From NCBI RefSeq assembly GCF_002090055.1, contig NZ_BBRH01000012.1, positions 124,001-188,000 of the forward strand: 64,000 nt of DNA, given 5' to 3'. Positions within the stretch are counted from its first letter, which is position 1. Each line of letters opens with the position of its first letter. Source of the stretch: Demequina sp. NBRC 110051 (GTDB taxonomy: Bacteria > Actinomycetota > Actinomycetes > Actinomycetales > Demequinaceae). A program made the position numbers and the translations under genes. This document shows positions 44,469 to 51,745 of the stretch, piece by piece. The notes under the pieces were generated by a model that saw only the letters and a program-made list of their open reading frames with translations, did not search any database and was not told where the DNA came from.

Positions 44469-44516
44469 GAGCCACTGAGTGCCCACTTTCGGCGCAAAGC
44501 GGGCACTCAGTGGCTC
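44469..44516. repeat. 16-bp-arm palindrome (GAGCCACTGAGTGCCC family)
   Basis: GAGCCACTGAGTGCCC (44469-44484) and GGGCACTCAGTGGCTC (44501-44516) pair perfectly over 16 bp with a 16-nt loop containing GGCGCAAAGC. It lies between tRNA-Arg and the convergent alcohol dehydrogenase gene. One arm recurs at 37328, and the loop word resembles the palindrome at 50649. Confidence 0.75.
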
Positions 44517-44553
44517 GCAGGACACGTGGGAGGGACAGCGGGACGCCCGCGGA

Positions 44554-45594
44554 CTACAGCGTCGCCGCGTCGATCACGAACCGGTAGCGCACGTCCGACT
44601 TCAGCACCCGCTCCCAGGCGTCGTTGACCTGCTCGGCGCGGATGATCTCGACCTCGGGGACAATCCCGTGCTCGGCGCAGAACTCGAGCATCTCCTGGGT
44701 CTCGGCGATCCCACCGATCGTGGAGCCGGTGAATGAGCGCTGGTTCGTAAACAAGGTGAACACCGACATCGCGGCAGGCTCGGGCGGCGCACCCACGTTC
44801 GCCATCACCCCCGCGAAGTCGAGCATGCCAAGGTACGCGTCCACGTCCAGCGGCGCGGAGACGGTGTTGATGATGAGGTCGAAGGAGTTCGCGAGCTCCG
44901 TGAACACCGCGGGGTCGCTGGTCGCGTGGTGGGCGACAGCGCCGAACGCGAGCGCATCGGCCCGCTTAGACGACGTCTGCGACAACACCGTCACCTCCGC
45001 CCCCATCGCGACGGCGAGCTTCACGGCCATGTGTCCCAGGCCGCCCATCCCGACCACGGCCACGCGCTTGCCAGGACCGGCCCCCCACCGGCGCAGCGGC
45101 GAGTACGTCGTGATCCCAGCGCACAGCAGCGGCGCCACCTTCTCGAACGGCAGGGCGGCGGGCAGCGACAGCACAAAGTGCTCGTCGACCACGACGGCGG
45201 CGCTATAGCCGCCCTGGGTGACGGTGCCATCGACGTCGCGGGAACCGTACGTATCCGTGAAGCCCTTCTCGCAGTATTGCTCGCGTCCCGCCTGGCAGTT
45301 GGCACATTCGCGACACGAGCCGACCATGCACCCCACGCCCACGCGGTCGCCGACGGCAACCGTCGTGACCTCGGCGCCGATCGCCGCGACCATGCCGGCG
45401 ATCTCGTGGCCCACGGTCAGCGGGTAGGTCTGTGCGCCCCAGTCACCACGCACGGTGTGGATGTCGGAGTGGCAGATGCCGGCCCACGCGATGTCGATGA
45501 GGACGTCACGCGGCCCCACCTCCCGGCGAGTGACGGTGCCGCGCTCCAGCGGGGCGTCAGCGGACGTGGCGACAATGGCGGCGACGGTGCTCAT
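44554..45594 (-). CDS. Zinc-dependent NAD(P)-alcohol dehydrogenase (CAD/YahK type)
   Basis: 346-residue medium-chain dehydrogenase. Catalytic zinc ligands lie in CHSDIHTVRGDWG near residue 38 and GHEIAG near 62; the structural-zinc Cys cluster CRECANCQAGREQYC is near 94; the cofactor loop GMGGLGHMAVKLAVAMGAE is near 176. The motif set is that of the cinnamyl-alcohol-dehydrogenase/YahK group, broad-range aldehyde reductases usually using NADPH. It faces the tRNA gene and lies 9 nt below the MFS gene, so the two may share an mRNA. Confidence 0.92.
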   Translation of the reverse strand: MSTVAAIVATSADAPLERGTVTRREVGPRDVLIDIAWAGICHSDIHTVRGDWGAQTYPLTVGHEIAGMVAAIGAEVTTVAVGDRVGVGCMVGSCRECANCQAGREQYCEKGFTDTYGSRDVDGTVTQGGYSAAVVVDEHFVLSLPAALPFEKVAPLLCAGITTYSPLRRWGAGPGKRVAVVGMGGLGHMAVKLAVAMGAEVTVLSQTSSKRADALAFGAVAHHATSDPAVFTELANSFDLIINTVSAPLDVDAYLGMLDFAGVMANVGAPPEPAAMSVFTLFTNQRSFTGSTIGGIAETQEMLEFCAEHGIVPEVEIIRAEQVNDAWERVLKSDVRYRFVIDAATL

Positions 45595-45603
45595 GGCGCC
45601 ATC

Positions 45604-46914
45604 CTAGGAGGCGGCCGATGCCGCGGCGGCACTCGAAGGCTCCTCACCTCGCGCCCGACTCGCCCGGCTCAGCACCAGCAGGACCGCGGCACCGAGCGCG
45701 CAGCACACCGCCATCGCCCCGCCCACGAGCGTGGGGCTGGCCTCGCCGAGCGCGCCCACCAGCGGCGCAGCCGCCGAGCCGGCAATCATCCGCGTCGCGC
45801 CCATGAGCGAGGCGGCGGATCCGGCACGCTCCCGGTGGTCGTGGAGGGCCACCTCCTGCAGCGCCGGGTTCACGAATCCGAAGGCCGTGGTGAACACGAA
45901 CAGAGGCACCAGGAACAGCCATACTCGGGAGTCACCCGCGAAGGGACCCAGTGCCGTCGCCCCCGCCGCGGCGCCCAGCAACACGGTCGCGCCGATCACC
46001 ACGACGCGCACAGGAGCCACGCGCCCGGCGACCCTCGCGCTCACCTGCGCCCCGGCGATCATCATGAGGCCATGGCCGCCAAAGATCACCGCATACGTGC
46101 CTTCGCTGAGCCCAAAGTGCCCGAGGAACAGGAACGCCGAGCTCGCCATGTAGGCCATCATCGCTGCGAACACGAGCGCTCCCCCGGCGACCGCCAGGAG
46201 GTAGCGGCGGTCCGCCACGAGCGGCGCGTAGAGGCGCGGTCGGGCGACCACGGCGTCGGCCGCCGGAGCGGCCCCCAGGCCCAGGCGACGCGGACTGAGC
46301 GTCCAGCCCGTGAGCGCCAGGAGCACCACACCCACGCCGGCGAGGATCCAGAACATCCCGCGCCACGGCGTGATCCCCAAGAGCCAGGCGCCGATGGACG
46401 GCGCAAGCACCACGAAGGTGCCGTTGACCAGCTGGAGGCGGGCGAGGGCACGCACCATCTGGGGCCCCTCGGACGCGTCGCGCACCATCGCGATGGTGAG
46501 GACGGCGGCCGAGGCCGCGCCGAGTCCCTGCGCGAAGCGCGCGCCGATGAGCACGCCGGCGGTGGGGGCAAGCGCGCACGCCACGGAGGCGACGATGTAG
46601 ACGACGAGCGCCACGAGCATGGGGCGGCGTCGCCCCACGCGGTCCGACCACGGCCCGGTGAGCAACTGGCCCAGCGCCATGCCGACGAACGCCGCCGTGA
46701 GGGTCGCCTGAATGGCCGATGCCGACGTGTCCAGGTCCGCGACGATCGTGGGGAAGGCCGGCAAGTACAGGTCCATGGTGAGCGGCCAGATGGCCTGAAC
46801 CAGGCCCAGCACCAGAAAGGTCAGCGCGGTGAGGCGCACAGGCGCGACGACGGCGGCGGGTCGAGCGGCGCGGTGAGACGCAGGTCGGTCAGCGGGCACG
46901 GGGTGCCCCTCCAT
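45604..46914 (-). CDS. MFS drug efflux transporter (Bcr/CflA type)
   Basis: 436 residues with twelve predicted membrane segments. QAIWPLTMDLYLPAFPTIVADL after the first helix is the hallmark of the Bcr/CflA subfamily, and GPWSDRVGRRRPM near residue 87 is the MFS loop motif (GxxxDRxGRR). Such proteins export drugs or small peptides by proton antiport. The N-terminal 25 residues are Pro/Ala/Arg-rich. A perfect 14-bp palindrome just upstream of its -10 box suggests control by a regulator not encoded in the window. Confidence 0.9.
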   Translation of the reverse strand: MEGHPVPADRPASHRAARPAAVVAPVRLTALTFLVLGLVQAIWPLTMDLYLPAFPTIVADLDTSASAIQATLTAAFVGMALGQLLTGPWSDRVGRRRPMLVALVVYIVASVACALAPTAGVLIGARFAQGLGAASAAVLTIAMVRDASEGPQMVRALARLQLVNGTFVVLAPSIGAWLLGITPWRGMFWILAGVGVVLLALTGWTLSPRRLGLGAAPAADAVVARPRLYAPLVADRRYLLAVAGGALVFAAMMAYMASSAFLFLGHFGLSEGTYAVIFGGHGLMMIAGAQVSARVAGRVAPVRVVVIGATVLLGAAAGATALGPFAGDSRVWLFLVPLFVFTTAFGFVNPALQEVALHDHRERAGSAASLMGATRMIAGSAAAPLVGALGEASPTLVGGAMAVCCALGAAVLLVLSRASRARGEEPSSAAAASAAS

Positions 46915-46948
46915 CCGGCCGCATGACGGGAACGGGCGGCCTGGTCCT

Positions 46949-46972
46949 ACGCTAGAACGGAAAGGCCTTTCC
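46949..46972 (-). promoter_or_regulatory. MFS promoter with perfect palindrome
   Basis: On the minus strand the palindrome GGAAAGGCCTTTCC (46959-46972) is followed 4 bp later by TAGCGT (46954-46949), a TANNNT -10 box. The palindrome covers the -35 position, a likely repressor or activator site. A hairpin ending the aldo-keto reductase transcript is an alternative, but no T run follows. Confidence 0.45.
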
Positions 46973-47008
46973 CGCTACGGTGTGCGCCCATGGGGCACTC
47001 GCCGCCAC

Positions 47009-47257
47009 TCAGCGGCGCGCGAGCACCCGCGGCACCACCGCCACGAGCGCGAGGCCCACCACGACCTCGACGACGGCGAACGCGGGCGACTCGACGGCCT
47101 CGCCCACCACGCGCCTGACGGACCGCCGCCACACCTTGCGTGGCGCCGCCCACTCCTTCTCGCGTTGACCGGGCACCGCGAGCCCCACCACGCCGTCCGT
47201 GACGAGTGCGAGCCCCGCGGTGCGCGAGACGCTCGTGATCAGTCGGTTCTTGGCCAT
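47009..47257 (-). CDS. Small protein with C-terminal membrane segment
   Basis: 82 residues: a basic N-terminal half (MAKNRLITSVSRTAG, then KVWRRSVRRVV) and a C-terminal hydrophobic stretch AFAVVEVVVGLALVAVVPRV that probably spans the membrane. It begins 4 nt below the aldo-keto reductase stop with GAGG before the ATG, which supports translation from the same mRNA. No family recognised. Confidence 0.6.
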   Translation of the reverse strand: MAKNRLITSVSRTAGLALVTDGVVGLAVPGQREKEWAAPRKVWRRSVRRVVGEAVESPAFAVVEVVVGLALVAVVPRVLARR

Positions 47258-47261
47258 GGCC

Positions 47262-48131
47262 TCAATCCTGCAACACGGAACCCAGCAGCGCCATGTCGTC
47301 CTCGGACAACTCGAGCTCGGCGGCCGCAGCGGAGTCCAGGATCGAGCTGGGGCGCGACGCGCCGGGGATGGGGATCACGACGTCGGCGAGCGCGAGCTCC
47401 CACGCGAGGACCACCTGCTGCGCGGAGACGCCGCGGGCATCGGCCACCTGCTGGAAAAGAACGAACCGGGTACCCACGTCGCCCGCCTTGCCGATGCCAC
47501 CTAGCGGGCTCCACGGCAGGAACGCGATGCCCATCTCGGCGCACAGCTCGAGCTCGGGATACGAGGACACGAACGCGGGCGAGAACTGGTTCTGCACGCT
47601 CGCGAGCCGGCCGCCCAGCACGTCGTGAGCCTCACGGATCTGATCCGGGTTGGCGTTGGAGATGCCCGCCTGACGGATCACGCCCTCGTCCAGCAGCTCG
47701 GCGAACGCACCTACCGAGTCGGCGTAGGGAACCTTGGGGTCGGGGCGGTGAAATTGCAGCAGGCCGATGCTGTCCACGCCCAGCCGCAGCGCCGATGCCT
47801 TGGCGGCCTCCTTGAGATACGCCGGGTCGCCGTTCTGGTACCAGGTGCCGTCGCCTGGGCGCAGGCTCCCCGCCTTGGTCGCGATCAGCACGGCGTCGGT
47901 GCCGCCGGGGTAGGCGGCGACGGCGCGGGTGATGAGTTGCTCGTTGTGGCCGGTCTCGCCCGGGTTGAGCAGGTACGCGTCCGCGATGTCGATGAGCGTG
48001 ACGCCCGCGTCGAGCGCGGCGTGAATGGTCGCGAAGGACCTGGCCTCGTCGGGCCGGCCCTCAATGGACATCGGCATGGCGCCCAATCCGATGGCGCTCA
48101 CCACCGTCTGGCCGAGATTGCGCTGGTCCAT
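47262..48131 (-). CDS. Aldo-keto reductase
   Basis: 289 residues, TIM-barrel NADPH-dependent reductase. Catalytic tetrad visible: Asp and Tyr of DIADAY near residues 48-53, Lys of ATKAG near 84, His of QFHRP near 126; the cofactor-binding C-terminal part has IPGASRPSS near 256. Substrate cannot be told. ATG at 48131 follows AGGAGAGG; the frame is open further but without a ribosome site. Followed by the 82-residue membrane protein. Confidence 0.92.
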   Translation of the reverse strand: MDQRNLGQTVVSAIGLGAMPMSIEGRPDEARSFATIHAALDAGVTLIDIADAYLLNPGETGHNEQLITRAVAAYPGGTDAVLIATKAGSLRPGDGTWYQNGDPAYLKEAAKASALRLGVDSIGLLQFHRPDPKVPYADSVGAFAELLDEGVIRQAGISNANPDQIREAHDVLGGRLASVQNQFSPAFVSSYPELELCAEMGIAFLPWSPLGGIGKAGDVGTRFVLFQQVADARGVSAQQVVLAWELALADVVIPIPGASRPSSILDSAAAAELELSEDDMALLGSVLQD

Positions 48132-48197
48132 GCCTCTCCTTCGCGTCCGGGGTGTCCCTCGAACGTACCGGGAAGGCAGGCGATGCCTCAAATAGGG

Positions 48198-48551
48198 CTA
48201 CGCGGAGGGCGAAGGGCTCGGGCTGGCCGCGATGTCGCCCACCAAGGCGGGCTCGCCCGCGACGCCGTCGATCACCTCGACCTGGCAGCCGCCAAAGGTA
48301 CCGTCCGCGAACTCCCACGACACGTCGACCACGCCATCCTCGGGACCGGCGACGTCGCCGCGCACAATCTCGGGCAGGCCCTCATCGATCGCGAACTGCT
48401 CGCACGCGACGATGCCCACCTGCTGCTCGTCCGACACTCCCGCACCGGCGATCCACCAGATCACGGCGGCGATCAGTACGACCGCGGCGATGACCCCGGC
48501 GCCGGCAACGGGAGCCCAACTGCGTGGGGGCTGGTCAGGGCTCTCGGTCAT
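48198..48551 (-). CDS. Small membrane-anchored protein
   Basis: 117 residues. A Pro-rich N-terminus (SPDQPPRSWAPV) is followed by one membrane helix GAGVIAAVVLIAAVIWWI (about 18-36) and an outside domain with two Cys (CEQFAIDEG and GGCQVEV) that may form a disulphide; the end is a Ser/Pro tail. Layout resembles the small lipoproteins encoded at 13536 and 27629, but there is no lipobox. Family not recognised. It is divergent from the patatin gene. Confidence 0.65.
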   Translation of the reverse strand: MTESPDQPPRSWAPVAGAGVIAAVVLIAAVIWWIAGAGVSDEQQVGIVACEQFAIDEGLPEIVRGDVAGPEDGVVDVSWEFADGTFGGCQVEVIDGVAGEPALVGDIAASPSPSPSA

Positions 48552-48600
48552 GGGCACCAAGGATAGGCGTGCCACCGCGCGCACCCGGCACACCTGTTTC

Positions 48601-48606
48601 TACGAT
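48601..48606 (+). promoter_or_regulatory. -10 box for leaderless patatin mRNA
   Basis: TACGAT ends 6 nt before the ATG at 48613, with GGGCCC between and no ribosome site, again the leaderless layout. Confidence 0.5.
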
Positions 48607-48612
48607 GGGCCC

Positions 48613-49500
48613 ATGCCCGCGCTCGACGACCTGCGCTATGTCCCTCGGCTCGGCCTCGCTCTCGGCGGAGGCGGCGCACTCGGCGCCGCCCACGTGGGGG
48701 TGCTGCAGGTACTGCACGAGCGGGGCATCGTTCCCTCGATCATCACCGGCACCTCGGCCGGGGCGATCGCCGGCGGCGCCACTGCGCTCGGCGTGGACCC
48801 GTACGACCTCGAGGAGCGCGTGCTCACGTGGTCGTGGACCACCTTTGGCCGCTGGACGCCTCGGCCCGGCTTGGGCCTCCTGACGGCCGATGCGCTTCTT
48901 GAGGGCGTCCGTGCCGTCACCGGCGGCGATCCCCAGATCGAGGACCTGCCCACCCGCTTCGCCGCCGTCGCCACGGACGTCAACACCCGCAAGGCAGTGG
49001 TTGTCGACCACGGCTCGCTGTCCCTTGCCGTCGCCGCATCCATCGCCGTGCCCGGCGTGTTCCGGCCCGTGCCGCACCTGGGTCGCCACCTCCTCGACGG
49101 TGGGCTGGTGCAAAACGTGCCGCTCGAGGCGTGCTTCGGCCTGGGCGCCACCCACGTCATCGGCGTGCGCCTGCAGCCCGAGTGGGACTTCCACGGCTTC
49201 GAGTCCTCCGTCAGCGTGCACGAGTGGGAGATCAGCGCGGACGTGACCATGATCGAGCCGCGCCTCGCGGGGCACACGGCGTGGGGCGTCGACGATCTCG
49301 GCACGCTCGTGACGCTCGGCCGCGAGGCGGCCGAGCGCGAACTGGACGACTATCCCGTCATTGCCGGGCGGCCGGAGTATCCCACGGCGGCCGACCACCA
49401 CATCGGCCGCGTTACGGCGCCACCACCGAATCCCCGCTCGGAAGGTGAGGAAACGCCTGGGCGACAGCACGGTATCGGAGGCTTCCTGCATCGACATTGA
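48613..49500 (+). CDS. Patatin-like phospholipase
   Basis: 295 residues. GLALGGGGALGAAHVGVLQV near residue 13 forms the oxyanion hole, GTSAGA near 45 holds the nucleophile Ser in GxSxG, and LLDGGLVQNVPLEA near 160 has the catalytic Asp of the Ser-Asp dyad. RssA-like bacterial patatins of this size are cytoplasmic lipid esterases. The last 30 codons overlap the 3' end of the convergent ald gene by 89 nt; the overlapping tail (PPPNPRSEGEE...) is low-complexity. Confidence 0.92.
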   Translation: MPALDDLRYVPRLGLALGGGGALGAAHVGVLQVLHERGIVPSIITGTSAGAIAGGATALGVDPYDLEERVLTWSWTTFGRWTPRPGLGLLTADALLEGVRAVTGGDPQIEDLPTRFAAVATDVNTRKAVVVDHGSLSLAVAASIAVPGVFRPVPHLGRHLLDGGLVQNVPLEACFGLGATHVIGVRLQPEWDFHGFESSVSVHEWEISADVTMIEPRLAGHTAWGVDDLGTLVTLGREAAERELDDYPVIAGRPEYPTAADHHIGRVTAPPPNPRSEGEETPGRQHGIGGFLHRH

Positions 49501-50515
49501 GCCCGCGCGCGAGGGCGCTGTCCAGGGTGAGTGCACCGCGTCCGTGCTCGGCGAGCAGGTCAACATAGACTGCGGTCGCGTGCGTGAGCGCGGCGGTCGC
49601 CGTCGCGCCGACGGCGCCGGGCATGTTGGCCACGCAGTACAGGGTGGAGCCCGCCACGCGAAACACGGGGTCGTCGTGCGTGGTGGGCCGCGAGTCCTCG
49701 AAGCATCCACCCTGGTCGATCGCGATATCCACGAGCACCGACCCCGGCCGCATCCGTTCGACCGTGGCGTGGGAAACGACCTTGGGCGCCGGCCGTCCAG
49801 GCACCAGGACGGCGCCGATGACCAGGTCCGCGCTCATGACCTCGCGCTCCACCGTCGCGGCGGTCGAGAGCTCGGTACGGACCCTGTCGCCGTGGGCGTC
49901 CCGTACCGAGGCGAGGCGGGACTCGTCGAGGTCGAGGACCACGGCATCGGCCCCGAGTGCCACCGCCTCTGCGAGCGCCGCGCGGCCCGCGACCCCCGCG
50001 CCGATCACGACCACGCGTGCGCCCGGCAGTTCGCCGACCCCGCCCAGCAGCACCCCGCGGCCGCCCGCGGGCGACAGGAGATGGTGGGCACCCTCGAGCG
50101 TGGCGAGCCGGCCCGCGATCTCGCTCATGGGCGTCAGCAGCGGCAGGGTGCCGTCATCGATCTGGACCGTGTCGTAGGAAATGGCGGTGGTGCCGGCGTC
50201 GATGAGTGCGCGGGCGAGCGGCTCGTTGGCACCGAGGTGGAGAAACGTGAACAGGATGTTGTCGCTCAGCAGGCCGTACTCCTGGGGCACGGGCTCCTTG
50301 ACCTTGAGCACCAGCTCGGCGCCCCAAGCGTCGGCGACGGTGCCCATGCGTGCGCCCGCCTCGCGATAGGCCTCGTCGGTCAGGAACGACGCGGCACCGG
50401 CTCCCGCCTGGACGACGACCTCGTGGCCAGCCCGCGTGAGGCGCGCGGCGCCCTCGGGGGTGAGAGCCACCCTGGTCTCGCGGTTCTTGATCTCGGCGGG
50501 GACTCCGATGCGCAT
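49412..50515 (-). CDS. ald: Alanine dehydrogenase
   Basis: 367 residues, NAD-dependent conversion of L-alanine to pyruvate and ammonia (or the reverse). MRIGVPAEIKNRETRVALTP is the N-terminal signature, FTFLHLGANEPLA near residue 91 has the catalytic His, and VVVIGAGVAGRAALAEAVAL near 168 is the NAD site. Usual length about 370. Start ATG at 50515 after GGAG; the open frame to 50764 crosses a palindrome and is not coding. The 3' end overlaps the patatin gene on the other strand by 89 nt. Confidence 0.94.
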   Translation of the reverse strand: MRIGVPAEIKNRETRVALTPEGAARLTRAGHEVVVQAGAGAASFLTDEAYREAGARMGTVADAWGAELVLKVKEPVPQEYGLLSDNILFTFLHLGANEPLARALIDAGTTAISYDTVQIDDGTLPLLTPMSEIAGRLATLEGAHHLLSPAGGRGVLLGGVGELPGARVVVIGAGVAGRAALAEAVALGADAVVLDLDESRLASVRDAHGDRVRTELSTAATVEREVMSADLVIGAVLVPGRPAPKVVSHATVERMRPGSVLVDIAIDQGGCFEDSRPTTHDDPVFRVAGSTLYCVANMPGAVGATATAALTHATAVYVDLLAEHGRGALTLDSALARGLNVDAGSLRYRAVAQAFPHLPSGDSVVAP

Positions 50516-50648
50516 GGCTGCTCCTGTTCTGCACTCACCCGGCTGATGGCCGACGGTGCGGGTGGGGCGGGCGACCCAAGGATGGCGGGCCGCCTCGCCA
50601 TCAAGCCTGGTGCATCGGGGTGCGCCGCGCATCTCGACGCCCCTCCCC

Positions 50649-50678
50649 CCTGGCGCAAAAGTGGACACTTGCGCCAGG
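50649..50678. repeat. Palindrome CCTGGCGCAA/TTGCGCCAGG
   Basis: CCTGGCGCAA (50649-50658) and TTGCGCCAGG (50669-50678) pair perfectly with the 10-nt loop AAGTGGACAC. The words GGCGCAAAAGTGGACACT here and GGCGCAAAGCGGGCACT in the hairpin at 44469 are similar, so the two may belong to one family. It lies between the divergent ald and rhaD-like genes. The rest of the 50516-50780 gap shows nothing else. Confidence 0.6.
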
Positions 50679-50780
50679 ACACGCGCATTCGTGGCGGATA
50701 TCGGGCCACCAGGAGCACGCGGGAGGAGGCGGGACGCAGGCGGCGGACCTTTGTCCCGCACCACCGTCGCGCATCGGCCC

Positions 50781-50798
50781 TAAAGTTGAATCGTTTCA
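50781..50798 (+). promoter_or_regulatory. Promoter and operator of the rhaD-like gene
   Basis: A TANNNT box, TAAAGT (50781-50786), is directly followed by the dyad TGAATCGTTTCA (50787-50798), which is the exact reverse complement of the operator at the rhamnose operon start (20356-20367). Binding there would block transcription start. Confidence 0.65.
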
Positions 50799-50850
50799 TA
50801 TCAGCACGCCGGGCCCGCATCGCCGCAGGCCCGCCTTCAGAGGAGACACC

Positions 50851-51675
50851 ATGCTCACCGACCAGCCCCGCCCCACCCTCGAGGAGCTCATCGAGCAGAT
50901 CGGCGACGGGGGCGCACGCATCTGCGACATCGACGCGTCAGAGGCCGGCGCCGGCAACATCTCCGTCTACATGGGCTGGGAGGTCGAGGTCCGCCGCCAC
51001 TTCCCGCACGCGGAGGAGATCACGCTGCCCGACCCCGCTCCGGCTCTCGCTGGGGGCACGGTGCTCGCCACCGGATCCGGCCGCCGCCTGCGCCAGCTCG
51101 CCGCCGATCCCCTGTCGGCCATGGGCGCCGTCGTCATCCACGCGGACGGCGTGACCGGCACGCTCTACACCTCGAGCACGCGCCGCTTCGCGCGCCTCAC
51201 CAGCGAGTTCAACTCCCACGTCGCCGTCCACCAGGACCAGGTCGAGCACCGCGGCATTGACTTCCAGGCCGTGGTGCACGCCCAGCCCCCGCACCTCACG
51301 TACCTCTCACACATCCCCAGCTACCGCGACACCGAGGCCATGAACAGAGCGATTCTGCGCTGGGAGCCGGAGACGATCGTGTCACTCTCGGACGGCATCG
51401 GCGTCCTGCCCTTCTTCATCCCCGGATCCGAGCAGATGGGACGCGCGAACGTAGAGGGGCTTCGCGAGCATGAAATTGTGCTGTGGTCCAAGCACGGCAC
51501 CATGTCCCGCTCGGATGTCTCGGTCTACCGTGCCGTCGACCGCGTCGAGTACGCCGAGACCGCCGCGAAGTACGAGTACATGGACATCGTCGCGGGCGGC
51601 CGCGCGGAGGGCCTCACGCGCGACGAGATCACCTCGGTCGCGACCACGTTCGACATCCACTCGCGCTGGCTGTAG
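50851..51675 (+). CDS. rhaD: Rhamnulose-1-phosphate aldolase-like protein (class II)
   Basis: 274 residues resembling E. coli RhaD over the whole length: GNISVYMGWEVEV near 29, LATGSGRRLRQLAADP near 71, LTSEFNSHVAVHQ near 114 with the acidic ligand, SDGIGVLPFFIPGSEQMGRA near 180 and IVLWSKHGTMSRS near 208. It would cleave rhamnulose 1-phosphate to dihydroxyacetone phosphate and L-lactaldehyde. Odd point: the usual HxH metal pair reads HAQ (VVHAQPPHLTYLSH), so one zinc ligand is Gln. Start ATG follows AGAGGAG. It duplicates the activity of the bifunctional enzyme at 22789 and shares its operator. Confidence 0.85.
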   Translation: MLTDQPRPTLEELIEQIGDGGARICDIDASEAGAGNISVYMGWEVEVRRHFPHAEEITLPDPAPALAGGTVLATGSGRRLRQLAADPLSAMGAVVIHADGVTGTLYTSSTRRFARLTSEFNSHVAVHQDQVEHRGIDFQAVVHAQPPHLTYLSHIPSYRDTEAMNRAILRWEPETIVSLSDGIGVLPFFIPGSEQMGRANVEGLREHEIVLWSKHGTMSRSDVSVYRAVDRVEYAETAAKYEYMDIVAGGRAEGLTRDEITSVATTFDIHSRWL

Positions 51676-51694
51676 TCACCACCCTCGATACGAA

Positions 51695-51728
51695 ACGACC
51701 CGGGTCGCCGCCAGGCGATCCGGGTCGT
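51695..51728. terminator. Terminator between rhaD-like and vanY-like genes
   Basis: ACGACCCGG (51695-51703) pairs with CCGGGTCGT (51720-51728), 16-nt loop, followed by GCTTAT. It lies between convergent genes and can serve both strands. Confidence 0.65.
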
Positions 51729-51745
51729 GCTTATACGGGGGACCG

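Noticed and set aside
50851-51675. First read as 5-keto-4-deoxyuronate isomerase (kduI) because of the uronate locus
   Set aside because: The motifs (TGSG, SDGIGVLPFFIPG, WSKHG) belong to class II aldolases of the RhaD type, and the operator matches the rhamnose operon.
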